DNA from: a virus
Direction: 5' to 3' (one strand)
Length of the DNA stretch: 24,149 nt
IMG/VR virus record: IMGVR_UViG_3300042691_028197
Location: 1-24,149 of that record
Position numbers and translations under genes: made by a program
The notes under the pieces: model-generated
The model's database searches: none
Told to the model about the DNA's origin: nothing
What the model saw: only the letters and a program-made list of their open reading frames with translations
Part shown: one piece after another, positions 19,001 through 24,149 of the stretch
How positions within the stretch are numbered: position 1 is the first letter of the stretch
How the letters are laid out: each line of letters begins with the position of its first letter

Positions 19001-22000
19001 AAAATGTCTATTATTTACAATGCTTCCAGAGCTAACAGTAATTGATGTGCCATTGACTGTCAATGTACCAGATGTTCCACCGTCATTAAACACTGGAACC
19101 ATTGTGCCGAATGAATATGATGCAAATACATTTCCAAATCCTGTAACTGCGTCAGTACTAATAGTTGGGTCGTATGCAGTTGCCTTGACACTTGAAGACG
19201 CATCAAATTGTCTTCGTACCACAGAGTTTAAAACAGTGCTTGAAATAAGAGAATCAAAATTTACAATTGAAGTATTTGAACCTCTTGACGTGTACAGTGC
19301 ATACGCATTGTAATTTGTTCCTAAATATTGTGTAGTACTTGATGTAAATAATGTAGGAGTGCGCAACCGAGCAATGCCAGATGGTAATGTTGTTGAATCG
19401 TTTTGAATTACTTGAACTTGTCCTGCTCTAAGTAGATACCCATCGCCGTCAGTAACATTTTTGGTGCTAATAATTTCGAATGATTCGTATATTTCAGCAG
19501 TAGTAACAAACCATCGAGTAAACGAACTCCCTCCAACACTCCATGATGTATTTACAGTGGATAAGCTGTTTGTAGTAAGTGTTACTGTTCTAGGAGATGA
19601 ACTGTTATTGAAGCTACTAACTACGCCACATAATTCTGCAACAGTATTTTGCGCATTAACGTTGTTTGGATAGTACAAATAAAAATATTTTGTTCCTGCA
19701 GGAAGTTTACTGAAATCAGGTCTGATACCTGCAGTTGTAGAACCATTAATAGTCGCAGTTGTAACTCCTCCACTAGTAGTAGGAACGGTCACTTGTCCGA
19801 TATAGTCCTTGACAGTTTCACTAACTACTGGCTTGCCTACGTCTGTAAATGCATTTCTAGTAAGAAGTAATTTTGTAGATGTGACAACCGATTGAACAAT
19901 ACCAATAAACGTGCCATTTGACGTAGTTAAAATATTGCCAACCATAGATGGTGTAAATAACGTTTTATCGCCTAGTACAATATTGCTTGCAATGGAACAT
20001 TGAATTTTACCTGTTTTGTTAATACCAAGTGCATTACCAAATGTATCTCCAACTGTAGCAATAGATGTAGAGCCACTTACAAATGACATTTTTCCCGCAC
20101 TTGTAGTACTGGGGACGTATGCGTATAATGACGCACGAAAATCAAGTTCAGATTCGTCTTGTGAATCTACTACCGCAAAAACAGTTGAACCTTTTGCCTT
20201 TTTGTCAGTAGTTAATGTTTTAATATCACCCAAAATACTAAAACCAGAATTAAGCACTCGGACTTGTGCAGGTGAAGACAAAATAGCTACAGTTGAAGAT
20301 GAACTACCACCTGCTAGTGCGTAAATTTGTCCAATATAAATACCTGTATCAGTAAAAATAAGCTTGCCAATATCCGTGGTAGTAAATTTTTGCGCAGCAT
20401 ATGTTTTGCCAGAACTGTCGGTAACATTTGAAACTTCTACAAGATTACTGCCAATTAAACTTTGTGGATTAGTTGTAATTAACCCTAATCGACTTACTCC
20501 CAATTGATACCCAACTGAACCTAAAAATTCTAATGAGTTAATATTGTTTTGTATTGCAATGTTTGGGTTAATAGTGTACACATTTGATTGCGAAGCGGTT
20601 CGAGCAAACGAACTTGGACCTCGATATGCTGGATACGGAGCAAATGTATTTGTCAATGTGTTGTCAAGCGGTTGCACACTAGTATTTACATCACCGCCAA
20701 CAAATGTGTATCCAGATGGAGATTGCGCAATTGCATTTAATCCTTGATTTCCTATTTGATTAAACAACAGCGACCGATATGTGTTTGACGCTGAATCATA
20801 TTCAAACTGACTATCAACAGGATATGCAACAATACGACCGTTGTCGTTCATAACAAAACGTGCAACTCGAAAGTATGGATATTGTGTTGATATATCATTG
20901 TTGCCAAATCGAACAGTTGTATTAACTTTTCCGTCATTTGTAAAATAGTCAGATGTGTTTAAATTAGTGTTAGGAGTGCGGTCACCAAAGTCTATGATTT
21001 GATAAAACGTACCAACAACCAAAATGCTATTAGCACTTTCTTGATAAATTGCATTTACCGATGCGTTTTCTGTTGCACTGCCGCCTGTAAGTTGAAATAA
21101 TTGCTTTCCGTATACTTGTGTGGGATTTGTGTTTACATCAACGGTGGACAACGTTACTTTTTGATACGGTTGCGATGCATAAGCGGTAACTGCGTTCTCT
21201 GTTAAAGTGCATTGCGTTGACGATTGCACGCTTGCAATTTTTCCTAAATAATCACCACCAACAAACAAAAACTTTCCGACATCTGAATCTTGCAATGCTT
21301 CAAAGTCGGTAAAAGTAACAATGGCACTGCCAATGTTTGATGTCAATGTTCCCAAACCCGTATTGAAACTTACTTTATTTGACGGGGATTTTGTATCAGG
21401 CGCAAATCCTGACACGTAAAAAAATGCAATAGTAGAAAATGGGTACGCAAAATTGCCACCAACAACAAGTGTTGATACGTTACCACTTGGCGATTGTAAC
21501 CATCCAATTGATTTAGGTATAGATGTACTAAAATTTAAATCCCAAAATGCACTTTTAGATTGTAATTGAGGTGTACTTGTGCTGTTTTCCAATAACTCAT
21601 CCGCAGCAAGTACCATTTCATTTGAATGAAAACTTAATGGCGTCCATTCCGATGTGTTTCCTAATTTGTAATACACGGTCGATGACTCATTCGTCACTGC
21701 GGAAGGACTAACATCTTGTGTAAATGGTGTTTCAGTATAAAAATATGGGTCAGCACTTAAAAAACGCAAACCGAGAACTTCGGTAAAACTTTGTGTTTGC
21801 ACGCCACTAAATTCTAAACCGCCGACATAAGTAATGCGAGTCACTACAGGTGTGTCAGCACCTGTATATCGAAGCATTCTCTCACCCTGTTGCGCAAGTT
21901 GGTCAAACTTAAGCAAGTTAATTAATGAACGACGATTTGCGTGCAATCCAACCCATGATTTTGCCGATATTGTGACATTGAACTGCATGTTTCGCATTCG

Positions 22001-24149
22001 TGCAACTTGTCGTTGCACAAATCCACCGTCAGTGATGCCATATTCCAATGCGGTTGTTGCTATTTCAGGCATACCCGTACCAGAAATTGTCGGCTCTACT
22101 ACGACATTGATGTTATCGGTGTCTAATGAAGCCCAAAATCCAGTGGTAAATGTTTGTGTCAACAACGAACTTTGCGATAAACCTGGTACTGATACGCCAT
22201 ATACAGGTTTGGCTTCGTTTCGCCATTGATACTGTTGCCGAAACCGAGGCGTTCCCATACCATGACCAGATTGAGATGAATCATATTCATCAAAGTTTGC
22301 ATGCCACGCACCGTCATTTGTAAAATACGGAAACGTGTTGCTGTATGTGCCACTTTGCGTAGGCATGGTGTCTGCCCATATTGCGCCAGGAATGTCACCG
22401 TCTACATACGAAAAATCGACATCATCCCAATTCCAGTCACTAAATTGCGGAGGATTGACATACGTGTTTAATGAGTTACCGTAATAATCGTATGACCGCC
22501 AAATCATCCCTGAATCAACAAATTGTATGCCATCAATATACAAGTCTGCATCACTTGTTGTGCCTGTATATTGAAATCGCAATTGCATGCGTGATGTGTC
22601 ACCCGACGGTGGCGTTACCAAAAACTTTGTGCGCAATCCCATGCGTTTTGCGTTTAATTGTGTTGCGTTGCTGGCATCTAATGTACCTAACGATGTACCT
22701 GCATTAAATGCAAGTTTTCGGAACGCACTTGCAGTAAGAGAAATAAATGCCAAGTTATAAAATGTTATAGAGTTTCCATTGATTGTTTTAATTTCTCCTA
22801 CAAACTCATAATTTGTAGTGTAAATACAATCACCTTGCGCAAAGCCAGAAGCGTTTGATATAGTTGCCGATGCATTACCTTGCTGAGTGGTAATAGTCAA
22901 CCCTACTGGCTGTATTGCATCTGATGTAATGTTGACCAGCATCACTTTCCATCTTGCACCAGTGTCAGTGTATGTGGCATTTGGATTGATAAGATTAGGT
23001 GATGACAAATACCAATCAAGATACAAATGATGCTTATATGTGTTATTTGCAAATGTGTTATTGGTAATACCGAAATATGGCGCACTACAATTAATTCCCA
23101 TTGACGCTGGTAAGAAATTTGTATTTGATGAGGGATTACAACTAAATGCACTAATTGCACCTATTGGATTGTCTGGATATGATTGCACATTAGTAGATAC
23201 CATACGATAAAAATCAAATCCAATTGGCGTTGTAGTGGCTTTTTGTTGAATGCGTATTTCTGTTTGTGTTGCGACAGAGTATTGATAACTTTCATTTGTT
23301 ACAGCAATAAGAGCGTTACTTGCTAACGTTGCAGTTGTATTGTTTGATGAATTTACAACAGTACCAATTTCTTCACCTTTCATAGTAAACAACTTTCTAC
23401 CCACCAAAAATGGCGCAGTAGGAAATCCACTTACTGTGATTGATGTGCTATTGATATTTGTAGTAATTTTATTGTCACCATCATACAAATACGCAACATT
23501 GTTTACGGTTACAGTTGAATTGTTAACAAGAGTTGCTGATGTTGCGCTTGAGGCACTTAGAACCTTGCCTATAAATTGTTTATTGGTTGTGTATAAATTT
23601 TTTCCTACCAATGCAGTTGCAGTTGGCACGCCACTAATTGTGATTGACGTACTTCCTGATGTTGCAGTAATGCGACCAGTTCCGCTATTTGCAGCATTAT
23701 CAGCAATACCTTGGTCTGCAACTCTTCCCAAAAATTGCTTTTCACCATTTGGCTGGTTAATGTCGGTAAGAACATACAAATCTGTACCTGCTGGACATTC
23801 AGTCAAAAACGATGTGTTAACACCTTTGACAATGTATTCACCATCGACCGCAAACGGATACATGTAAATTTTACCCGTGCACAATGTTGGAGTTAATACA
23901 GTATCAACATTTACTTGATTAATTACTTTGTGAATAAACACTGTTGTGCTTGTTCCAGAGTTAGCAGATGCAGGAACAATTGATGCAAGAACGTACCGTT
24001 TAACAGACGTGGTGTCCATACTGTACCACACAGCCCACCCACGAATAGTTGCATTTGCAGTTGCGTCTTGACCTCCGCTAATAACCACCTTTATGGATTT
24101 ACTAGGATTACTTGTGATACCTGGAAGGCTAGAAAAATACGGTGTGGTA
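13022..24149 (-). CDS. Giant Dit-like distal tail protein with nested beta-repeat insertion, 5' end beyond window
   Basis: Residues are counted from the first in-frame GTG (24088). The frame stays open 20 more codons to the right edge, so the real start is upstream and the protein exceeds 3708 residues. In order: beta-rich N-terminus with two LVG..L.T...IG modules (135-275); carbohydrate-binding-like jelly roll ending DADLYIDGIQFVDSG (513-527); linker YVDGDIPGAIW (561-571), a motif I know from phage minor tail proteins; Dit-like N-part (655-790) with ITDGGFVQRQVARMRNM and LRFLSADPYFYTE; blade-like units with GG-x-F (858-1200); about 2100 residues of degenerate beta-modules; two more GG-x-F blades (about 3335-3480); Dit-like C-part (3541-3688) with GARVRFDNSGLLVLAYEEI and WILLGANN. 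The gene overlaps the Gp37-like hub gene by ATGA. Dit assignment rests on motif recognition and synteny. The repeats may bind glycans on the host surface; this is inference. Confidence 0.7.
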   Translation of the reverse strand, partial: TTPYFSSLPGITSNPSKSIKVVISGGQDATANATIRGWAVWYSMDTTSVKRYVLASIVPASANSGTSTTVFIHKVINQVNVDTVLTPTLCTGKIYMYPFAVDGEYIVKGVNTSFLTECPAGTDLYVLTDINQPNGEKQFLGRVADQGIADNAANSGTGRITATSGSTSITISGVPTATALVGKNLYTTNKQFIGKVLSASSATSATLVNNSTVTVNNVAYLYDGDNKITTNINSTSITVSGFPTAPFLVGRKLFTMKGEEIGTVVNSSNNTTATLASNALIAVTNESYQYSVATQTEIRIQQKATTTPIGFDFYRMVSTNVQSYPDNPIGAISAFSCNPSSNTNFLPASMGINCSAPYFGITNNTFANNTYKHHLYLDWYLSSPNLINPNATYTDTGARWKVMLVNITSDAIQPVGLTITTQQGNASATISNASGFAQGDCIYTTNYEFVGEIKTINGNSITFYNLAFISLTASAFRKLAFNAGTSLGTLDASNATQLNAKRMGLRTKFLVTPPSGDTSRMQLRFQYTGTTSDADLYIDGIQFVDSGMIWRSYDYYGNSLNTYVNPPQFSDWNWDDVDFSYVDGDIPGAIWADTMPTQSGTYSNTFPYFTNDGAWHANFDEYDSSQSGHGMGTPRFRQQYQWRNEAKPVYGVSVPGLSQSSLLTQTFTTGFWASLDTDNINVVVEPTISGTGMPEIATTALEYGITDGGFVQRQVARMRNMQFNVTISAKSWVGLHANRRSLINLLKFDQLAQQGERMLRYTGADTPVVTRITYVGGLEFSGVQTQSFTEVLGLRFLSADPYFYTETPFTQDVSPSAVTNESSTVYYKLGNTSEWTPLSFHSNEMVLAADELLENSTSTPQLQSKSAFWDLNFSTSIPKSIGWLQSPSGNVSTLVVGGNFAYPFSTIAFFYVSGFAPDTKSPSNKVSFNTGLGTLTSNIGSAIVTFTDFEALQDSDVGKFLFVGGDYLGKIASVQSSTQCTLTENAVTAYASQPYQKVTLSTVDVNTNPTQVYGKQLFQLTGGSATENASVNAIYQESANSILVVGTFYQIIDFGDRTPNTNLNTSDYFTNDGKVNTTVRFGNNDISTQYPYFRVARFVMNDNGRIVAYPVDSQFEYDSASNTYRSLLFNQIGNQGLNAIAQSPSGYTFVGGDVNTSVQPLDNTLTNTFAPYPAYRGPSSFARTASQSNVYTINPNIAIQNNINSLEFLGSVGYQLGVSRLGLITTNPQSLIGSNLVEVSNVTDSSGKTYAAQKFTTTDIGKLIFTDTGIYIGQIYALAGGSSSSTVAILSSPAQVRVLNSGFSILGDIKTLTTDKKAKGSTVFAVVDSQDESELDFRASLYAYVPSTTSAGKMSFVSGSTSIATVGDTFGNALGINKTGKIQCSIASNIVLGDKTLFTPSMVGNILTTSNGTFIGIVQSVVTSTKLLLTRNAFTDVGKPVVSETVKDYIGQVTVPTTSGGVTTATINGSTTAGIRPDFSKLPAGTKYFYLYYPNNVNAQNTVAELCGVVSSFNNSSSPRTVTLTTNSLSTVNTSWSVGGSSFTRWFVTTAEIYESFEIISTKNVTDGDGYLLRAGQVQVIQNDSTTLPSGIARLRTPTLFTSSTTQYLGTNYNAYALYTSRGSNTSIVNFDSLISSTVLNSVVRRQFDASSSVKATAYDPTISTDAVTGFGNVFASYSFGTMVPVFNDGGTSGTLTVNGTSITVSSGSIVNNRHFYAIVENRVVYFGKTSNTNTLLTNYFGNVSNISTTWWSLPTNGTTLPDANSTKLVKGVGTIKGSGTSFTTFGNNLTAFDVGRSIYRYDSTTNTWFFMCVITAVSGANVTTTTAQSTGQGDFDYWLSGGSPVSSNRNVAWYPYQFAFPQGGTEDYEYLSKNAVGIEASSNAPTIETITVNGIPTVCVVIPVQALSSRTSPVPVSLNPDTYELYAYLQGVTPSKSNDFAPNVTGQWYLLGTIKRTRVNDIAIPVNSSGTTLISANTTSLTATLSGTITINAFQLVGYHVYLTNGTRIGVVEKALSNTSLQFRANASANATNVAFYFAVSFPYRTVGNIGTPLSIVRRVRIQTNVPTTYQQNDELYTYASASTINSSPPLQYLGTIQAILATGAGFVDVTYMPYWATPKTLLDSSNEYISGLSSDLLGNVIENTNGSATILKATKSLKNSVFANYFADALGVVSAVTPNPYNKSQTATVSFDGAADVFNDTLPSISQVEPVFGLTVNTTANSNEISYAFTPTTTGSSIRVTPTFTYTLENGVTTIQNKSVFRGDGQYMGSSTTAGTTGSLVFGNTGNGNTSSIFAYTEYSSLGTITFNSTSSDIGTYTQNGGIALSVLDGKALFRASDGAFIGIVNYTYSTNGIRLTANALATVSNGTFAYANASKLNTITTSTSSTSVTVVGGGYSYGSATSVTQFSLLNRSLFRYFAATNINNPFDLFFGNVTSVTQNATTNTATLTANSRGNVTNEPFIHMPFSGTGNTIVNNATLTTTGNIISTVAGNTAFTVAGTPTATSLVGSALYTNVGGLFIGIVRSASSATAGTFEEGAATTTTNALYRHASTPSFTLVGTNTPANVAIFRNTGEFMGIRRGNVQANFSRHPRFINTTASTYIYANTTQTGANTTAGNTITVALGSRSVTVAGTPTATDLVGSALYTIAGAYIGVVQSASSATSATLESGAVTAMSASTYSYTFSTVAITNTSTSSNIVTTIGTGISLNTFIGQAIFTLGTPTSGTDWNYVYIGTVVDVGTNQLILASNATININDPLGEVIIYAPSTIAMQLRTSNRQSTDLFNRISVTNGSNLVSVNGQPDAYTLVGKTLFQSDGVTSIGVVNSANSPIQAVLASNSTVTYSGTYQYISSDSISPLVTMTNAPVSQFANTTALWRTNGAYMGILGSAINNTQLNFSNMPYANTNNVDSYFIWADASNVSNVDMVHMLSYGSGINNELYINEGEVAGSYAGDNLINVGNSVYNVNSSLIGKIATVNTTTKTFTLVQPAQRTSLSSYFYAPNPNLYVFNGANTPANNEGRNISLVNNTNLQITINSSSGAVGVATSPNLIGSLLGVSNAQGRSYPTIYAYTENVLRYHIIPGDVMRSRDASDNNAFNIENNDIIGQIVEMNFTISRMYTVLPIDRTLTTQKVRVHRKHVFSEFIGRMEGRIVQKVTIGGIGGTQAFISGSGTRFDYLVYDYLNRNNMNGTGFYVQNDTDGSWSKIGTINNIVDSTTMVVTLSATTISDFSNESFVGGYCIRSMPGIGQITITETGIVRPFGTATKFAEQLYSGCVITVFSIDINGNTIVDGQYRVIDTFSNAIMQLASIDGSPYTNGLKNGRYFNIEYVYDEYPLLDTGLPSFVNTDWQPMGLTDGPIYDITTTQNGTLIISGNFTHWVDASYVGTTTSYDSVKRNVGRVARVTPLIANGKVFDSYASPIVGTSYANNGFNNTVNLVRDITDINPINGYVGSGDKLLIGGVFTGTLNNESVTHSLAYAEGSTISGNLQTIVNADVIFPVNRNSSNIIRSQTTAIASTNRMRKYAVNPITNVLDGISGSNIAIVHHGFLNNAVNVNTISSKMQYFSLRIRGNASVYPIIRIRNGASNKTIYELYQTETGARVRFDNSGLLVLAYEEIIINLLPGQRSITSNIRGNMISFISPTSNFVDWILLGANNSAGKYTQSYDDYRINIIGIHAQAGMNITINYNPRFWSFDANNMFFGTTKAGL
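13025..13468 (-). other. Dit-like C-terminal part of the giant tail protein
   Basis: Residues 3541-3688. The succession of a short-strand core (RIRNGASNKTIYELYQTETG), a 'VLAYEEIIIN' strand, GQRSITSNIRGN and WILLGANN near the end resembles the C-terminal (galectin-like) half of siphovirus distal tail proteins: gEtl.iD, S...gN, F.L.pG.N. Confidence 0.55.
13649..14083 (-). other. Second set of GG-x-F propeller-like blades
   Basis: Residues about 3336-3480 contain PIYDITTTQNGTLIISGNF followed by VGRVARV, then DKLLIGGVF. This V..I...psG.liiGG.F...v.R pattern is that of delta-60-type beta-propeller repeats. It mirrors the blades at 20489-21517 on the other side of the central module array. Confidence 0.55.
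14085..20489 (-). repeat. Central array of degenerate beta-modules
   Basis: Roughly 15 diverged units of 60-90 residues follow the pattern S.sITV.g.ptA..LVG..LyT..G.fIG.V.sas..tatL...A......Y.Y. The best preserved are near 16500-16720 (AGTPTATSLVGSALYT, SASSATAGTF) and 16090-16310 (AGTPTATDLVGSALYT, SASSATSATL). Similar repeats occur in large phage tail-fibre proteins. Unit borders are approximate and some units are too diverged to call. Confidence 0.65.
20489..21517 (-). other. First set of GG-x-F propeller-like blades
   Basis: Residues 858-1200 show three blade signatures: IGWLQSPSGNVSTLVVGGNF (861-880), VNAIYQESANSILVVGTF (1011-1028) and LNAIAQSPSGYTFVGGDV (1117-1134). RVARFVMNDNGRIVAY follows the second. 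One beta-module (about 907-980) is inserted between blades one and two. Confidence 0.55.
21719..22126 (-). other. Dit-like N-terminal part of the giant tail protein
   Basis: Residues 655-790. YGITDGGFVQRQVARMRNMQ, then NVTISAKSWVGLHANRRSL, MLRYTG, YVGGLEFS and LGLRFLSADPYFYTE follow the usual order in siphovirus distal tail proteins (R.i.l.g.i...s...l...r..L, l.y, GG, i.f...dP.fY). Confidence 0.6.
22364..23191 (-). other. Carbohydrate-binding-like jelly roll and DGDxPGxxW linker
   Basis: Residues 300-575. Strands ending in LYIDGIQFVDSG, then YVDGDIPGAIWADTMPTQSG, match a module pair common in phage minor tail proteins (a CBM-like domain with 'yiDg.Q.e.g' followed by 'fDGD.pG..W.Gt...S'). A beta-module (395-455) interrupts the jelly roll. 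Confidence 0.55.
23264..23686 (-). repeat. Two N-terminal beta-modules
   Basis: Residues 135-275 hold two consecutive units (SGVPTATALVGKNLYT with SASSATSATL, then SGFPTAPFLVGRKLFT with NSSNNTTATL). They are the same type as the central array, and the first is closer to the unit at 16090-16310 than to its own neighbour. Confidence 0.7.

Noticed and set aside
13182-23896. Many plus-strand frames of 60-175 codons antisense to the giant tail gene
   Set aside because: They are Val/Ala/Pro-rich mirror images of Ser/Thr/Asn/Gly-rich coding sequence, lack ribosome binding sites and do not form an operon.

Overview
The window is an AT-rich piece of a tailed double-stranded DNA phage (or prophage) genome, most likely a siphovirus. 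The evidence is a Dit-like distal tail protein followed by a Gp37-like tail hub protein, a C1q-like putative tip protein and a tail-assembly-chaperone-like protein, plus a terminase-small-subunit-like HTH protein and a neck/tail-completion-like protein. No integrase, lysis, replication or host gene is visible. The host cannot be fixed. Promoters are ordinary housekeeping-sigma type (TTGACA / TATATT) with AAGGA-type ribosome binding sites, and several families recall phages of Actinobacteria and related bacteria; this is only a weak hint.

Layout. (1) 1-6392, minus strand: two very large, basic, low-complexity, probably disordered proteins, of at least 965 and exactly 1140 residues. They share a short motif. 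The first runs off the left edge inside a poly-glutamine tract. (2) 6516-6737, minus: a 73-residue protein with its own promoter. (3) 6826-8845, plus: HTH terminase-small-like protein, neck-like protein, a 35-residue membrane-like peptide and a VRR-NUC nuclease. (4) 8908-10793, minus: three short genes, each with its own near-consensus promoter and a terminator hairpin, two of them paralogues. (5) 10858-24149, minus: a tightly packed tail operon (giant Dit-like protein, Gp37-like hub, C1q-like protein, chaperone-like protein) with 4-base ATGA overlaps. The giant gene has no stop up to the right edge, so its true start lies outside the window.

The most notable object is the giant tail protein, at least 3708 residues in the window. 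A Dit-like fold appears split: its N-terminal part lies near residues 655-790 and its C-terminal part in the last 150 residues. About 2750 residues are inserted between them, made of GG-x-F beta-propeller-like blades at both ends and many degenerate 'LVG..LYT..G..IG.V' beta-modules in the middle. The second notable object is the pair of disordered repeat proteins. The third is the island of self-contained, moron-like transcription units between structural genes. No gap of more than 300 bases lacks a gene.
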